From the NCBI GenBank assembly GCA_964237235.1, contig CAXSGY010000004.1, forward strand, positions 1-64,000: a DNA stretch of 64,000 nucleotides. The letters run 5' to 3'. The translations under genes were made by a program, and so were the position numbers. Below the pieces are notes generated by a model. The model searched no databases and was not told the origin of the DNA. It saw nothing but the letters and a program-made list of their open reading frames with translations. The stretch comes from GCA-002050365 sp964237235. GTDB taxonomy: Bacteria; Acidobacteriota; Blastocatellia; Pyrinomonadales; Pyrinomonadaceae. Shown here in pieces: positions 42,794-52,551 of the stretch; the stretch's first letter is position 1, and the number at the start of each line of letters is the position of its first letter.

Positions 42794-44578
42794 ATGCCGA
42801 AACGCTTTCTAATCGTCGCTTTGTGTATTTTTTCACTACTGAATTTTTCGGTTGTCGCGCAGGAAAATCAAAACCCTAATCGAACGGGCGCGACCAAACA
42901 GCTTTATGCGTTGTTTGATGCAGACTGGGAATATAACTTAAAGGAAAGTCCGACATCCGCTTCGTTTCTCGGCGACAAACGCTATAACGACCGGTGGGAT
43001 GATAAAAGTTTCGCGGCGATTGAACGGCGGCAAAAACGCCGCGCCGAAACGCTCTTTAATCTAAAAAAAATCAATCGCCGCGAGCTTTCCGCCTTTGACC
43101 GGCTGAATTATGATTTGTTCGCAAAAAATTTGAGCGAAGCGGTTGAAGGCGAGAAATTCAAATCTTATCTGACACCGATTACGCAGCAGGGCGGCATTCA
43201 GACGGCGGACGATCTCGCCAATTTTATTCAGTTTGAAACAATTAAAGATTACGAGGATTGGATCGCGCGAATGAACGCCTTTCCCGTCTATCTCGACCAG
43301 ACGCTGGCGTTGATGGCGGAAGGCAAGCGCGAAAACATTATGCTGGCGCGGGCGATTTTAGAACGCGTGCCGAATCAGATTGACAAAATGATATTGGCGG
43401 AAGGCGAGCAAAATCCGTTTTACGCGCCGTTTAAAAAATTTCCGAAGGACGTTTCCGAGAGCGAACAAACGCGCCTGAAAAATCTCGCGCTCGCGGCGGT
43501 GAACGCGAAAATTATTCCGTCGTATCGAAAGCTGAAAAATTATTTCGTCAACGAATATCTGCCTGCCGCTTACCCGCAAGCCGGCATCTGGCAACGACCC
43601 GACGGCGCGGCGTATTACGAATTTTTGGCGCGCGTCCAAACGACGACCGATTTAACGCCGCAGCAAATTCACGACAAAGGCTTGGCGGAAGTAAAACGCA
43701 TTCGCGCCGCAATGGAACGCGTCAAAACGCAGGTCGGGTTTGCCGGAACGCTGCCCGAATTTTTCACGTATCTGCGGAGCGATCCGAAATTTTTCTACAA
43801 AACGCCCGACGAATTGCTGGAAGCCTATCGCGCGCTGGCGAAACGGATTGACCCGAATCTCGTCAAAGTTTTTCGCACTCTGCCGCGCACGCCTTATGGC
43901 GTGATTCCGATTCCAGACAAAATCGCGCCCGACACGACGACCGCTTATTATAATGCGCCGGATGCGAGCGGCTCGCGCCCCGGCTATTATTACGTCAATT
44001 TATACAAGCCCGAAGTGCGCCCGAAATGGGAAATGACGGCTTTGAGCCTGCACGAATCGGTTCCCGGACATCATCTGCAATTAGCGTTGCAGCAGGAACT
44101 CGGCGGGTTGCCGAATTTTAGAAAATACGGCGGCTACACGGCGTTTATCGAAGGTTGGGGTTTATACGCCGAAAGCCTGGGCGAAGATATGGGAATGTAT
44201 GACGATCCGTATGACAAATTCGGGCAGTTGACTTATGAAATGTGGCGCGCCGTGCGGCTGGTCGTTGATACCGGAATTCACTATTTTAAATGGGACCGGC
44301 AGCGGGCAATTGATTTTTTCAAAGACAACGCCGCGAAAACCGATCAGGATATTGTCAACGAAATTGACCGCTACATTTCCGATCCCGGACAGGCTCTGGC
44401 ATATAAAATCGGCGAACTGAAAATCAAAGAGCTGCGCGCCAAATCAAAACAACAACTCGGCGAAAAATTTGATCTGCGCGAATTTCACGACACGGTTTTG
44501 CTTTCCGGCGCATTGCCGCTCGATATTTTGGAAGGAAATGTCAATGATTGGCTGGCAAAAAAGAAAGCGTCGAAATAA
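42794..44578 (+). CDS. Secreted DUF885-family protein (putative zinc peptidase)
   Basis: The 594-residue protein has a signal peptide (about 1-22, ending VVAQ) and the DUF885 layout. The core motif is HESVPGHHLQ (420-429), where HExxxGHH-type residues look like metal ligands, followed by FIEGWGLYAESLG (Glu ligand) and YISDPGQALAYKIG. Family members are suspected metallopeptidases; direct activity data are sparse. Its 3' end is followed by a repeat palindrome. Confidence 0.88.
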   Translation: MPKRFLIVALCIFSLLNFSVVAQENQNPNRTGATKQLYALFDADWEYNLKESPTSASFLGDKRYNDRWDDKSFAAIERRQKRRAETLFNLKKINRRELSAFDRLNYDLFAKNLSEAVEGEKFKSYLTPITQQGGIQTADDLANFIQFETIKDYEDWIARMNAFPVYLDQTLALMAEGKRENIMLARAILERVPNQIDKMILAEGEQNPFYAPFKKFPKDVSESEQTRLKNLALAAVNAKIIPSYRKLKNYFVNEYLPAAYPQAGIWQRPDGAAYYEFLARVQTTTDLTPQQIHDKGLAEVKRIRAAMERVKTQVGFAGTLPEFFTYLRSDPKFFYKTPDELLEAYRALAKRIDPNLVKVFRTLPRTPYGVIPIPDKIAPDTTTAYYNAPDASGSRPGYYYVNLYKPEVRPKWEMTALSLHESVPGHHLQLALQQELGGLPNFRKYGGYTAFIEGWGLYAESLGEDMGMYDDPYDKFGQLTYEMWRAVRLVVDTGIHYFKWDRQRAIDFFKDNAAKTDQDIVNEIDRYISDPGQALAYKIGELKIKELRAKSKQQLGEKFDLREFHDTVLLSGALPLDILEGNVNDWLAKKKASK

Positions 44579-44605
44579 AAGGAAGTCGTCTCAAAAATGT
44601 TTTTT

Positions 44606-44671
44606 TTTGCGCCCTTTGCGGCTTTGCGGGAAATTTATTGCTCTTTCCCGCAAAGCCGCAAAGAGCGCAAA
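44606..44671. repeat. Inverted array of GCAAAGCCG-type units between convergent genes
   Basis: The arm 44606-44633 matches the reverse complement of 44644-44671 at 27 of 28 positions, with a 10-base loop and a T-run on the left flank. It may double as a bidirectional terminator. Confidence 0.9.
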
Positions 44672-44700
44672 GGAAAATTGAGCAAACTCCGAAAAGCGTT

Positions 44701-47241
44701 TTAATTAATCGCCTTTGAAACGATGTGGCTTTCGTCGAGTTCGAGGATGAAATCTTCAACGATATAATCCGCTTGTTGTTCGGCGAGACCTTCGACGGGC
44801 GAAAGCTGCTGCGTCGCTCTGGCTTGTTTGCGGTCGGCTTTGACGGCATACATCGCTTTGTCGGCGGCGATGATGACCGATTCGAGCGTTTCGCCGTTAA
44901 ACGGATACGAAGCCGCGCCGATGCTGACACCGACGCGCGCGAACGTGCCTTCGGCGACGGGCAGAGCAAATTCGGTAACGGCTTTTTCGATGCGCTGGCT
45001 TAATTCCAAAATCGCTTCGGCATCCGATTCGGGGACGATGACGACAAATTCGTCGCCCGCGTATCGGGCGAGAAAATCGTAATCGCGGAGTTGTTCGAGC
45101 ATCGCTTTGGAAATTCCTTTCAGCAGTTTGTCGCCCGCTTTGTGTCCGAACGTATCATTAACCGCTTTAAAGCCGTCGAGGTCGAGCATCAGCAGCTGGA
45201 ATGTGCTGCCGTTACGGGCGGCGCGCGCTGCTTCTTTGTCAAACTGCATCTGCAAACTGCGGGCGTTCGGCAAATCGGTCATCGGGTCGGTCAACGCTCT
45301 CGATTCGGAGCGCGCGTGCTGCACGAGCAGACAAATCGCGTCGGACGCAATGCGCGAAACCGTTTCGAGCAGGCGCAGATGTTCTTCCTCGTAATTTCGT
45401 AAATCGCGCGAATAAAGCGAAACCGCGCCGAGCAGACGTTCGTCGGCGATCAGCGGCAACGAAGTCATCGCCGTATAATTTAGTCCGGCGTTGGAATTTG
45501 CAAATGAGAAATCGAGCGTCGGTTCGATTTTGTAAACCGGCTGTCGTTTTTTCAAAACAAAGCCGGTCGCGCCTTCGCCTAATTTGACGCACTTGTTCTT
45601 AAAGACGGATTTGTTTTCGCCTTCGACATACGCCGCCTTCGCCGATTCTTCGCTTTCGTCCAACAAATATACGACGCAGTTATCGAACGGCACAAGTTCG
45701 CGGATTTTTTTGACAAATAAGGCGAGCGTTTCGTTTAAGCTCAAAGACGAGCTGAATGCCCGCGCCAATTCGTAAAGCGCGAAAACTTCGCGGTTGGCGC
45801 GCTTAATCTGTCCGACATAACTCAAATCGCCGCCGTCGTCCGCCAGATTTTGAATGTCCTTAAAGTCGGCTTTGTCCGTTTCGTATGAAAATCCCTGCGC
45901 TTCGGTTTCTTCTTCAAACCTTTTCAAATTATGCAAAAAAACGTCAACGATTTTCGGGTCAAACTGTGTTCCCGCGCCGTTCAACATAAACCGGCGGGCT
46001 TCGTCGCGCGATACCGAGCCGCGATACGAACGCGAACCGCGCAGCGCGTCGAAGGCATCGGCGACCGCCAAAATGCGCGCCGTCAGCGGAATATTTTCGC
46101 CCTTTAAGCCTTCGGGATAGCCGTTGCCGTCCCACATTTCGTGGTGATATTTAACCGTCGGCACGACCGGCGACGGAAAATTGACGTTTTCCAGAATAGA
46201 CGCGCTGACCAAAGAGTGGATTTTTACCTTTTCTATTTCGGCGGGCGTTAATCTACCCGGTTTATTGAGAATATGATCGGGAACCGCCAGTTTGCCGATG
46301 TCGTGCAGCAGCGCGCCGGTATTTAACGCTTCGATTTCCGTTTCGGGCAAATCCAACGCCTTGCCGATGCCGACCGCGTAAATCTGCGTGCGGCGCACGT
46401 GACCGACACCAAGCTGATCGCGCGCGTCAATCGCCGTCGCAAGGGCTTCGACGGTCGCCAGATGCACGCGGCTCGCTTCCATAATTTCCTTGGTTTTCTG
46501 CGCGAGCCGCTCGACGTGCAGACGATAGGCGAGTTGACCGACGACGACCAACGGCAAAATGACAAAGGTAAACGCCGAGCCGAATTCGACAAATAAAATG
46601 TATAAAATCGTCGCCGAAGCAAATCTAAGCGACAAAATCAGCGCGGCGCGCTTTAAGTTAAAAACTGAAAGATCCTTAGTCTTCACCGAATCGGCGGGCA
46701 ATTTGGAGTAAATAAAATATAGAGCGGAGGCAATCATATAATGAGTGAAACTCATTGCCGCCGCCGCCGCCAGAAACCATCCGAACGCCAGCTCGTTTTC
46801 GGCGACGGAATTTTCGGCAAAACCGGCGAATTTTTCTAAAACTAAATAAAAAACTTCGCCCGCCGCAAACGCGCAAAAAACATTTACAAAACTCTTGAAC
46901 AGCCATTTAATCCGGTTCGACGGCGCGAGTTGAAATGCCGTCGCCGCCGAAACGCCGAGGGCGAGCAAAACTCCGCCCGACACGCCGAGCCAGACGATTC
47001 CCCAAAAAACGATTAATTCCGCGGCGGTGAATTTTATTTTCACGCCCGGAATCGTAAAAGGTTTTTGATTGACCAGCACCGCAATCAGAAACGCCGCCAG
47101 CAGACCGACGAATTGCGAGATGCTTAAAGGAAAAAGTCCATAGAACGCCGCGCCGCCGAGAAAGACGCTGACGAGCATTATAAAACCCCAAAAAATTTGG
47201 GTTTGCAAATTATTGGAGAGGTTAAATTTTTCCACCATCAT
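44701..47241 (-). CDS. Membrane HD-GYP / GAF / GGDEF signalling protein
   Basis: The 846-residue protein has about seven membrane helices in residues 10-245 (MASE-like sensor). An HD-GYP domain follows, with HD at 313-314, HHE at 366-368 and DGNGYP at 371-376, so the phosphodiesterase ligands are present. Then come a GAF domain (about 490-640) and a C-terminal GGDEF domain (about 665-835). Its signature is AGDEF (RYAGDEFVV) instead of GGDEF; AGDEF can still be active in some proteins. It may both make and degrade c-di-GMP. ATGATGG at the start leaves the second ATG as the better start (GGAG spacing). Confidence 0.92.
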   Translation of the reverse strand: MMVEKFNLSNNLQTQIFWGFIMLVSVFLGGAAFYGLFPLSISQFVGLLAAFLIAVLVNQKPFTIPGVKIKFTAAELIVFWGIVWLGVSGGVLLALGVSAATAFQLAPSNRIKWLFKSFVNVFCAFAAGEVFYLVLEKFAGFAENSVAENELAFGWFLAAAAAMSFTHYMIASALYFIYSKLPADSVKTKDLSVFNLKRAALILSLRFASATILYILFVEFGSAFTFVILPLVVVGQLAYRLHVERLAQKTKEIMEASRVHLATVEALATAIDARDQLGVGHVRRTQIYAVGIGKALDLPETEIEALNTGALLHDIGKLAVPDHILNKPGRLTPAEIEKVKIHSLVSASILENVNFPSPVVPTVKYHHEMWDGNGYPEGLKGENIPLTARILAVADAFDALRGSRSYRGSVSRDEARRFMLNGAGTQFDPKIVDVFLHNLKRFEEETEAQGFSYETDKADFKDIQNLADDGGDLSYVGQIKRANREVFALYELARAFSSSLSLNETLALFVKKIRELVPFDNCVVYLLDESEESAKAAYVEGENKSVFKNKCVKLGEGATGFVLKKRQPVYKIEPTLDFSFANSNAGLNYTAMTSLPLIADERLLGAVSLYSRDLRNYEEEHLRLLETVSRIASDAICLLVQHARSESRALTDPMTDLPNARSLQMQFDKEAARAARNGSTFQLLMLDLDGFKAVNDTFGHKAGDKLLKGISKAMLEQLRDYDFLARYAGDEFVVIVPESDAEAILELSQRIEKAVTEFALPVAEGTFARVGVSIGAASYPFNGETLESVIIAADKAMYAVKADRKQARATQQLSPVEGLAEQQADYIVEDFILELDESHIVSKAIN

Positions 47242-47651
47242 ATCTCCGAAAATTAACGACTCGACTTGACTGGCGAATCTGTTTAGAACATTAGATTTTT
47301 ACCAACGTCCGAAGCCGTTTTTCCGAACCGCCGGAAATTACTTCAATTTCCGTGCCTAATCGAGCCAAATCGGACGGGCTGATAAATATCCGTATTATTG
47401 ATAAAGTTACTTTGACTTTTTTGACGACTCGTTCAATTTGAACAATCAAAATGACTGGATTCTATCAAAATGAACGGTTCGTAGGATATAATCGAATTTA
47501 ACAAGCAACAAAAATCGTCTGGATTTGGTTCTAACTAATTTCTGAATTTAGAGACCGGCAAAATTTACTGCAAGCGGGTTAGGCGAAATCAGTTTTTGTA
47601 ATCAAAGAGAGGCTGGGGAAACCTCTAACTTCTCTATTCTAAAACAAATAG
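47242..47651. other. 410-base gap between divergent genes
   Basis: AT-rich sequence with no convincing gene. AGAGAGGCTGGGGAAACCTCT (47606-47626) could form a small hairpin in the leader of the VWA gene. I see no known riboswitch consensus and no firm promoter. Confidence 0.4.
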
Positions 47652-48683
47652 ATGCTAATTTTCAACAAGAAAATTTTCGGCGGTAAAATCCGGCAAAATG
47701 CGTATGATAACTTTCTTCGAGTTTCGCGCGTTTTTTCAAAAGCAATCGTCTGGATTTTTCTTTTTTTGATTCCTGCGGCAGTTTCAATTCGCGCGCAGAA
47801 TTCCGATGATGTGATTCGCGTTGACACCGAACTGGTCAATTTCGAGGTAAGCGTAACCGACAAAAACGGCAACCCGGTGCGCGGACTCGAGGCGAAGGAT
47901 TTTAAGGTTTATGAAGACGGAGCGGAACGTCCGATTGAGTTTTTCGAGCCGATCAAAAAAGTGGACGGTCGTCCGCTTTCGATTGTTTTCGCGCTCGACG
48001 TTTCGGGCAGCATTACAAGTCAGGAACTCGTCAATCTTCGCAACGCCCTGCAAATTTTCATTCAAAAACTCGCCGATTATAATTCGTATTTCGCCGTGAT
48101 GACGTTCGGAATGCGCGTCAAAACTCTGCAAACTTTAACGAATCGTCCCGACAAATTGGAGAAAACCTTCGATAAGCTGCTTCGTGACCAGGACGGACTT
48201 TCCACGCACGCTTATGATGCGGTTGACGACGCAATCCGGCTTCTGAATAAAAAATCGCCCGTTGCCGTTCGCGAAAAAATTCCGAAGCGCGCCGTTGTTT
48301 TAATTACCGACGGTTTTCCGGTCGGCGACACGGTTTCTCCGAAAACCGTCATCGAACGCGCCAACGATGCGGAAACAACCGTCTATTCGGTAATTCTACC
48401 GTCGTATTCGCGGCTCCAGCGCGATAAAAAACCGCTGCTCACGCCGCTCGAAGCAACGGGCTTGCTCGAAAAAACCGGCGGACGCGCTTTTTACGCCAAC
48501 GAAAAAAGTTTCGAGCCGCTCTTTCAAGCCCTCGCCGAAGAAATTACCGCGTCCTACGTCGTCGCGTTTTATCCGAAAACGGAAAATCGTCAGGACGGCA
48601 AATTTCATCAAATTCGGATCGAACCGCCGAAAAATTTGCAAATCAAACAGAACCGCGCCGGTTACGAAACGAAGCGGCAATAA
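47652..48683 (+). CDS. Secreted VWFA-related protein (second copy)
   Basis: The 343-residue protein has a long positively charged N-region and signal helix (about 32-47, ending IRAQ), a beta-rich acidobacterial-type N-terminal domain (VRGLEAKDFKVYEDGAERP) and a VWA domain with an intact MIDAS DVSGS and AVVLITDGFP. It resembles the gene at 27772 in layout. It probably acts outside the cytoplasm as a binding protein. It is convergent with the LysW-like gene, 10 bases apart. Confidence 0.85.
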   Translation: MLIFNKKIFGGKIRQNAYDNFLRVSRVFSKAIVWIFLFLIPAAVSIRAQNSDDVIRVDTELVNFEVSVTDKNGNPVRGLEAKDFKVYEDGAERPIEFFEPIKKVDGRPLSIVFALDVSGSITSQELVNLRNALQIFIQKLADYNSYFAVMTFGMRVKTLQTLTNRPDKLEKTFDKLLRDQDGLSTHAYDAVDDAIRLLNKKSPVAVREKIPKRAVVLITDGFPVGDTVSPKTVIERANDAETTVYSVILPSYSRLQRDKKPLLTPLEATGLLEKTGGRAFYANEKSFEPLFQALAEEITASYVVAFYPKTENRQDGKFHQIRIEPPKNLQIKQNRAGYETKRQ

Positions 48684-48693
48684 AACGGTCGGT

Positions 48694-48888
48694 TTAATAC
48701 TCGTATTCTGTGCCTTCGTCGTCGTCATAATCGTCGCCGTCTTCCTCGTGAATATCGAGTTCAATCGGGTCGAGTCCGACGACTTCCAATTCGGTTCCGC
48801 ATTCGGAACAGGAAATAACGTCGCCTTGTTCGGCATCGGCATCAACATAGACATCTTCGCTGCATTCGGGACAAGCTGTGGTCGGCAT
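48694..48888 (-). CDS. LysW-like small zinc-ribbon protein
   Basis: Starting at ATG 48888 (GGAG 9 bases upstream) the 64-residue protein reads MPTTACPECSEDVYVDA, then SCSECGTELEVVGLDPIELD, matching LysW, the carrier protein of lysine/arginine biosynthesis. The zinc Cys (7, 10, 28 and 31 by count) are present. The C-terminal EDWGE tail, whose final Glu carries the substrate in true LysW, is replaced by an acidic stretch ending GTEYEY. No LysX/Z/Y/J is nearby. It may be a non-carrier relative, or a carrier with a different end. Confidence 0.75.
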   Translation of the reverse strand: MPTTACPECSEDVYVDADAEQGDVISCSECGTELEVVGLDPIELDIHEEDGDDYDDDEGTEYEY

Positions 48889-49093
48889 TTTTCGTTTCTC
48901 CAAATAATCCTTTAAATTTTAATTTCTTTATGAAAAAATCGCGCTTCACTTAAACGGCAAGTGAAATTTTATGTATGATTGTCAATCTAACTTTTTTGAG
49001 AACGTTTTTGCAAGAGCGATTTTTAAGTTTTTCCGACGAAAATTTTTGATTTAAAATGTCTGTTCGCAACCTTACAAATATTGCCTTTGATTT

Positions 49094-50035
49094 ATGAAAT
49101 TTCCTTTTCGATTAGCCGAAAACAAACAATTCGAAGCGGTCGGTTTCGGCACGAACGCGGTTGATTATTTGATTCAGGTGCCGGAATATCCGGCTTTCGC
49201 TTCAAAAATCGAGTTGTCGAATTATACGCAGCTCGCGGGGGGCGAAATTGCCACGACGATGGTCGGCTTGCGGCGTTTGGGCTTAAAGACTTGTTACGCC
49301 GGACGTTTCGGCGACGATGAAGCGGGCGATTTCGGCGTGCAAACTTTGACGGATGAAGCGGTTGACGTTTCTTTTTGCGAACGAATCGCGGGTGCGAAAA
49401 CGCAAATCGCTTTTATCCTGATTGACGAACAGAGCGGCGAGCGCACCGTTATCTGGCAACGCGACCGGCGACTCGCATACGACGAAAAAGACGCGCCGCT
49501 CGAAATTGCCGCCGCGGGAAAAATTCTGCATTTCACGCCGCACGATGCGCGGGCTTGCCTTCTGTTGGCAAGACGAGCAAAGCACTCCGCGACGATTGTT
49601 TCGATGGACGCGGATAATATTTTCGACGGAATTTTCGAGCTTTTACCGCACGTTGACATCTTGATTTCGTCCGCCGAATTTCCCGAAAAGCTCGTCGGCA
49701 TTACCGACCGGAAAGACGCTCTGCGCGAAATAAAATCGCGCTACGGCTGCGCGATTGTCGGGATGACTTTGGGCGAAAAGGGTTCGCTGCTGTTGTGTGA
49801 AAATCAATTCATCGAAACCATCGGCTTTCAAGTTCCGAACGGTTGTAAAGATACGACCGGCGCGGGCGATGCGTTTCGCGTCGGATTTTTATACGGCTTG
49901 TTAAAAGGCGAATCAATCGAAACGGCGGCAAAGATGGCAAACGCCGTCGCCGCGCTCAAATGCCGCGCGCTCGGCGCGCGCGCCGCGTTGCCGAAAATTG
50001 ATGAATTAAAGGCGTTGATTGATACCCGAAACTGA
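49094..50035 (+). CDS. PfkB-family sugar kinase
   Basis: The 313-residue protein has the ribokinase/PfkB fold: AVGFGTNAVDYLIQVPEYP near the N-terminus, a GGEIATTMVGLRRLG segment, and the C-terminal signature TTGAGDAFRVGFLYG with the catalytic Asp. It phosphorylates a sugar or nucleoside; the specific substrate is not clear. It stands alone between the LysW-like gene and a convergent hydrolase, with a hairpin after the stop. Confidence 0.88.
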   Translation: MKFPFRLAENKQFEAVGFGTNAVDYLIQVPEYPAFASKIELSNYTQLAGGEIATTMVGLRRLGLKTCYAGRFGDDEAGDFGVQTLTDEAVDVSFCERIAGAKTQIAFILIDEQSGERTVIWQRDRRLAYDEKDAPLEIAAAGKILHFTPHDARACLLLARRAKHSATIVSMDADNIFDGIFELLPHVDILISSAEFPEKLVGITDRKDALREIKSRYGCAIVGMTLGEKGSLLLCENQFIETIGFQVPNGCKDTTGAGDAFRVGFLYGLLKGESIETAAKMANAVAALKCRALGARAALPKIDELKALIDTRN

Positions 50036-50064
50036 TTCGAATTCTAAGGCAAACAATTTTTTTT

Positions 50065-50131
50065 CTATGTGTCCTATGTTTCTATGTGTTTCAAACAATT
50101 TTTTAACCACATAGAAACATAGGACACATAG
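50065..50131. terminator. Repeat palindrome acting as likely bidirectional terminator
   Basis: CTATGTGTCCTATGTTTC (50065-50090 arm) pairs with 50105-50131, one inserted base, and has poly-T/A on both flanks. It separates two convergent genes. Units are ACATAGxx 8-9-mers, so it also belongs to the window's repeat-palindrome class. Confidence 0.8.
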
Positions 50132-50136
50132 TTTTT

Positions 50137-50829
50137 TTATGCCGGAAGAGTTTTTTCCGTTAGGTTCTCATTAAAAAATTCGATGACTTTTTTCCAAGCG
50201 TCCTGTGCCGCTTCCGCGTCGTAAACCTGCGGTCGGGTGTCGTTGAAAAATGCGTGGTCGGCTTCGTATTTGATTGATTCGATAGGCAGCGTTTCGGCTT
50301 TGGCGATGCGTTCGAGTTCGGCGACTTTTTCGGGATTGATCCAGCCGTCTTTGGTCGCGGAAACGAATAACACCGGACACTTCAGACCTTTCAAGGTAAA
50401 TTCGTCGGGAACGTCGCCGTAGAAAGGCGCGGCGGCACCGATGCCTTCGAGCTTGCAGGCGGCTTGGAAGGCATAGGTGCCGCCCATACAAAAGCCGTTG
50501 ATGCCGAATTTGGTCGTGCCGTATTTGTCTTCCGCCTGGCGCATCGCGTTGTTGATCGTATCCAATCCGTCTTCGATTTCCAAATTTTCCAACAACTGCG
50601 CGGCGACATTTTTGTCGGTCGTCGTTTCGCCGCGATAAAGGTCGGGCGCGATTCCGATAAAACCTTCTTTGGCGTAACGATTGGCGATGTCTTTGATATG
50701 CTCGTTCAAGCCCCAGTATTCCTGAACGACGATGACCGCGCGCGTGTCTTCATCAACCTTCGCAGGCAGCGCGACGTAGGCGGTCGTCTCGCCTTTGGCG
50801 GTGTTGAAATTTAAAGTTTCCGTTTTCAT
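50137..50829 (-). CDS. Dienelactone-hydrolase-family protein
   Basis: The start at 50829 follows GGAGG; an ATG 81 bases upstream is not supported. The 230-residue alpha/beta hydrolase has VQEYWGLN with the family Glu (37), the nucleophile motif GFCMGG with Cys 114, an Asp region (SATKDGWIN) and the catalytic His (ADHAFFND). Family members cleave dienelactone or related esters; here the real substrate is unknown. It is cytoplasmic, having no signal. Confidence 0.9.
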   Translation of the reverse strand: MKTETLNFNTAKGETTAYVALPAKVDEDTRAVIVVQEYWGLNEHIKDIANRYAKEGFIGIAPDLYRGETTTDKNVAAQLLENLEIEDGLDTINNAMRQAEDKYGTTKFGINGFCMGGTYAFQAACKLEGIGAAAPFYGDVPDEFTLKGLKCPVLFVSATKDGWINPEKVAELERIAKAETLPIESIKYEADHAFFNDTRPQVYDAEAAQDAWKKVIEFFNENLTEKTLPA

Positions 50830-50916
50830 AAAATAAGAATCCTCCGAAAAATAAATATAAGATTGATTATAAACATTTTTCGGAAGCGAATGAAAAAGCC
50901 GCTCGACCACAAAAAT

Positions 50917-51882
50917 TTATTTTCTTTTAACTTCGATCAGCGGCGAATCGGATTTTTCGCTCGTCGCGTAAATCGCGCCGCCGTCAATCGAATAACAGAC
51001 GGCTTCGCCCTGCGCGCGTTCGCCGAGTTCGACGAGTTCGGGTTTTTGCTTCCAGATGTCATCGAAATTTTTCGCGTCGTCGGGCAGATCAATTTCGTAA
51101 GCCGCGAAATAATCGCAGATAATCGCGTGTCTGCCGTCGCTTGAAATATCGCCGCCGGTCAAAAATCCGTTCGGAATCGCCGGAACGGTGAAATCGGCGA
51201 TTTTTTCGAGCCGGTTTGTTTTATCGAAATCGAAATTCGCCGCGAGCTTGTAAACGCCCGCCGCGCCCTGCAAGCGTTTGGTCAAAACGTATATGTCGCC
51301 GGTCGCCGGATGAACCATCAAAGTTTCCGCGTCGTGGCGGATGTCCGGGTAATCGAATTTTACGAGGCGCGCCGCTTCGGTCTCAGACGGATTTTTCCTG
51401 CTCGAATTTTTACTCGCGGCGGAAACCATCGGTTCTTTAACGATGTAAATCGCCATCTCGCCGCGCGTGCGGGCGTTATTGCCAATGTCGCCGATGTATA
51501 AAACGCATTCGCCGTTCTGATTTTTTACCGTCGCAATATCTTCCCAATCGATATTCTTCGCGCCTTTGACGCGAAACGTGCCGAGCTTTTCACCTTTTGG
51601 ATTGATGGCGAAAACGAATGCGTCGTCGCCCGAATCGTTGTGCGTCCAGAAAATATTTTCCTGACATTTCGACGCGACCAGACCGCTGCTTTCGGTGATT
51701 TCGCCGCTCTTAATCGTGCCGATGACTTCAGGTTTTCCGAATTTTTGCGAGACGATTTTCGCGGCGCGATTATCGTTCGCGCCCTGGCTTGAAAGCGCGG
51801 AAAAACAGCCGGAGAAGAGACCGCAAAAACCGAGCAGAAAAATGACAAACGAGGATTTTTTGGTTATAGTTTCTTTCAACAT
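50917..51882 (-). CDS. Lipoprotein with beta-propeller-like repeats
   Basis: With the start at 51882 the 321-residue protein has a signal with lipobox LFSGC (mature Cys about 26). The rest shows repeated beta segments (FWTHNDSGDDAFVFAINPKG, GDIYVLTKRLQG, GDISSDGRHAIICDY), fitting a propeller-like fold. No enzyme motif is seen. It lies upstream of the hydrolase on the same strand with an 87-base gap. Confidence 0.75.
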   Translation of the reverse strand: MLKETITKKSSFVIFLLGFCGLFSGCFSALSSQGANDNRAAKIVSQKFGKPEVIGTIKSGEITESSGLVASKCQENIFWTHNDSGDDAFVFAINPKGEKLGTFRVKGAKNIDWEDIATVKNQNGECVLYIGDIGNNARTRGEMAIYIVKEPMVSAASKNSSRKNPSETEAARLVKFDYPDIRHDAETLMVHPATGDIYVLTKRLQGAAGVYKLAANFDFDKTNRLEKIADFTVPAIPNGFLTGGDISSDGRHAIICDYFAAYEIDLPDDAKNFDDIWKQKPELVELGERAQGEAVCYSIDGGAIYATSEKSDSPLIEVKRK

Positions 51883-51967
51883 ACTTCGCTGAAACAATTA
51901 TAACGCAGTCTGATTTAGCAGAGTTCAAAACTTTTTTGAGAGTCAGTCGTAAAGAATTTTGAAGACA

Positions 51968-52549
51968 ATGACCGCTTTACCGAAACCGACTTATACCGCC
52001 GAAGAATATCTCGCTTTAGAAGAAGCGGCTGAGTATCGCAGCCAGCTTTACGGCGGCGAAATTTTCGCAATGGCGGGCGCGAGCCGCCGCCATAATGTCG
52101 CTGCCGGAAATGTTTATGCGAACCTGCATTTTCTACTTCGCAACCGTCCGTGCGAAATCTATCAAAACGATATGCGCGTGAAGGTCTCGATGGACTTTTA
52201 CACTTATCCCGACATCGTCATCGTTTGCGGCGAACCGCAGATCGAACGCAAAAACGGCGAAAATCTGCTTAATCCGCAAGTGATAATCGAAGTCCTTTCG
52301 CCTTCGACCGAAAAGTTCGACCGCGGCGAAAAAGCGCGGCTTTACCGTTTGATGCCGTCGCTCGAAGAATACATTTTGATTTCGCAGGACGCGGCGCGCA
52401 TCGAGCATTTTGTCCGCCAGCAAAACGGCGGTTGGCTTTTGACCGAGCTTTCGGCATTGAGCGATGTTTTGGAGCTGCCGACGATTTCCGGTCAGGTGAG
52501 TTTGAGCGAGATTTACGCGAAGATAGATTTTTCGGTTGAAAACAATTAA
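51968..52549 (+). CDS. Uma2-family PD-(D/E)xK nuclease-like protein
   Basis: Start ATG at 51968. The 193-residue protein has the Uma2/DUF820 motifs: AEEYLALEEAAEYRSQLYGG, YPDIVIVCGE (Asp), VIIEVLSPSTE (Glu and following) and GEKARLYRLMPSLEEYILI (Lys). Such proteins are predicted nucleases, often in defence or mobile contexts, but function is unproven. It ends 2 bases before speD, so it may be transcribed with the polyamine cluster. Confidence 0.85.
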   Translation: MTALPKPTYTAEEYLALEEAAEYRSQLYGGEIFAMAGASRRHNVAAGNVYANLHFLLRNRPCEIYQNDMRVKVSMDFYTYPDIVIVCGEPQIERKNGENLLNPQVIIEVLSPSTEKFDRGEKARLYRLMPSLEEYILISQDAARIEHFVRQQNGGWLLTELSALSDVLELPTISGQVSLSEIYAKIDFSVENN

Positions 52550-52551
52550 AA

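Noticed and set aside
47600..47640. Possible c-di-GMP riboswitch upstream of the VWA gene
   Set aside because: Only a short hairpin is seen; it does not match the GEMM consensus as I know it.
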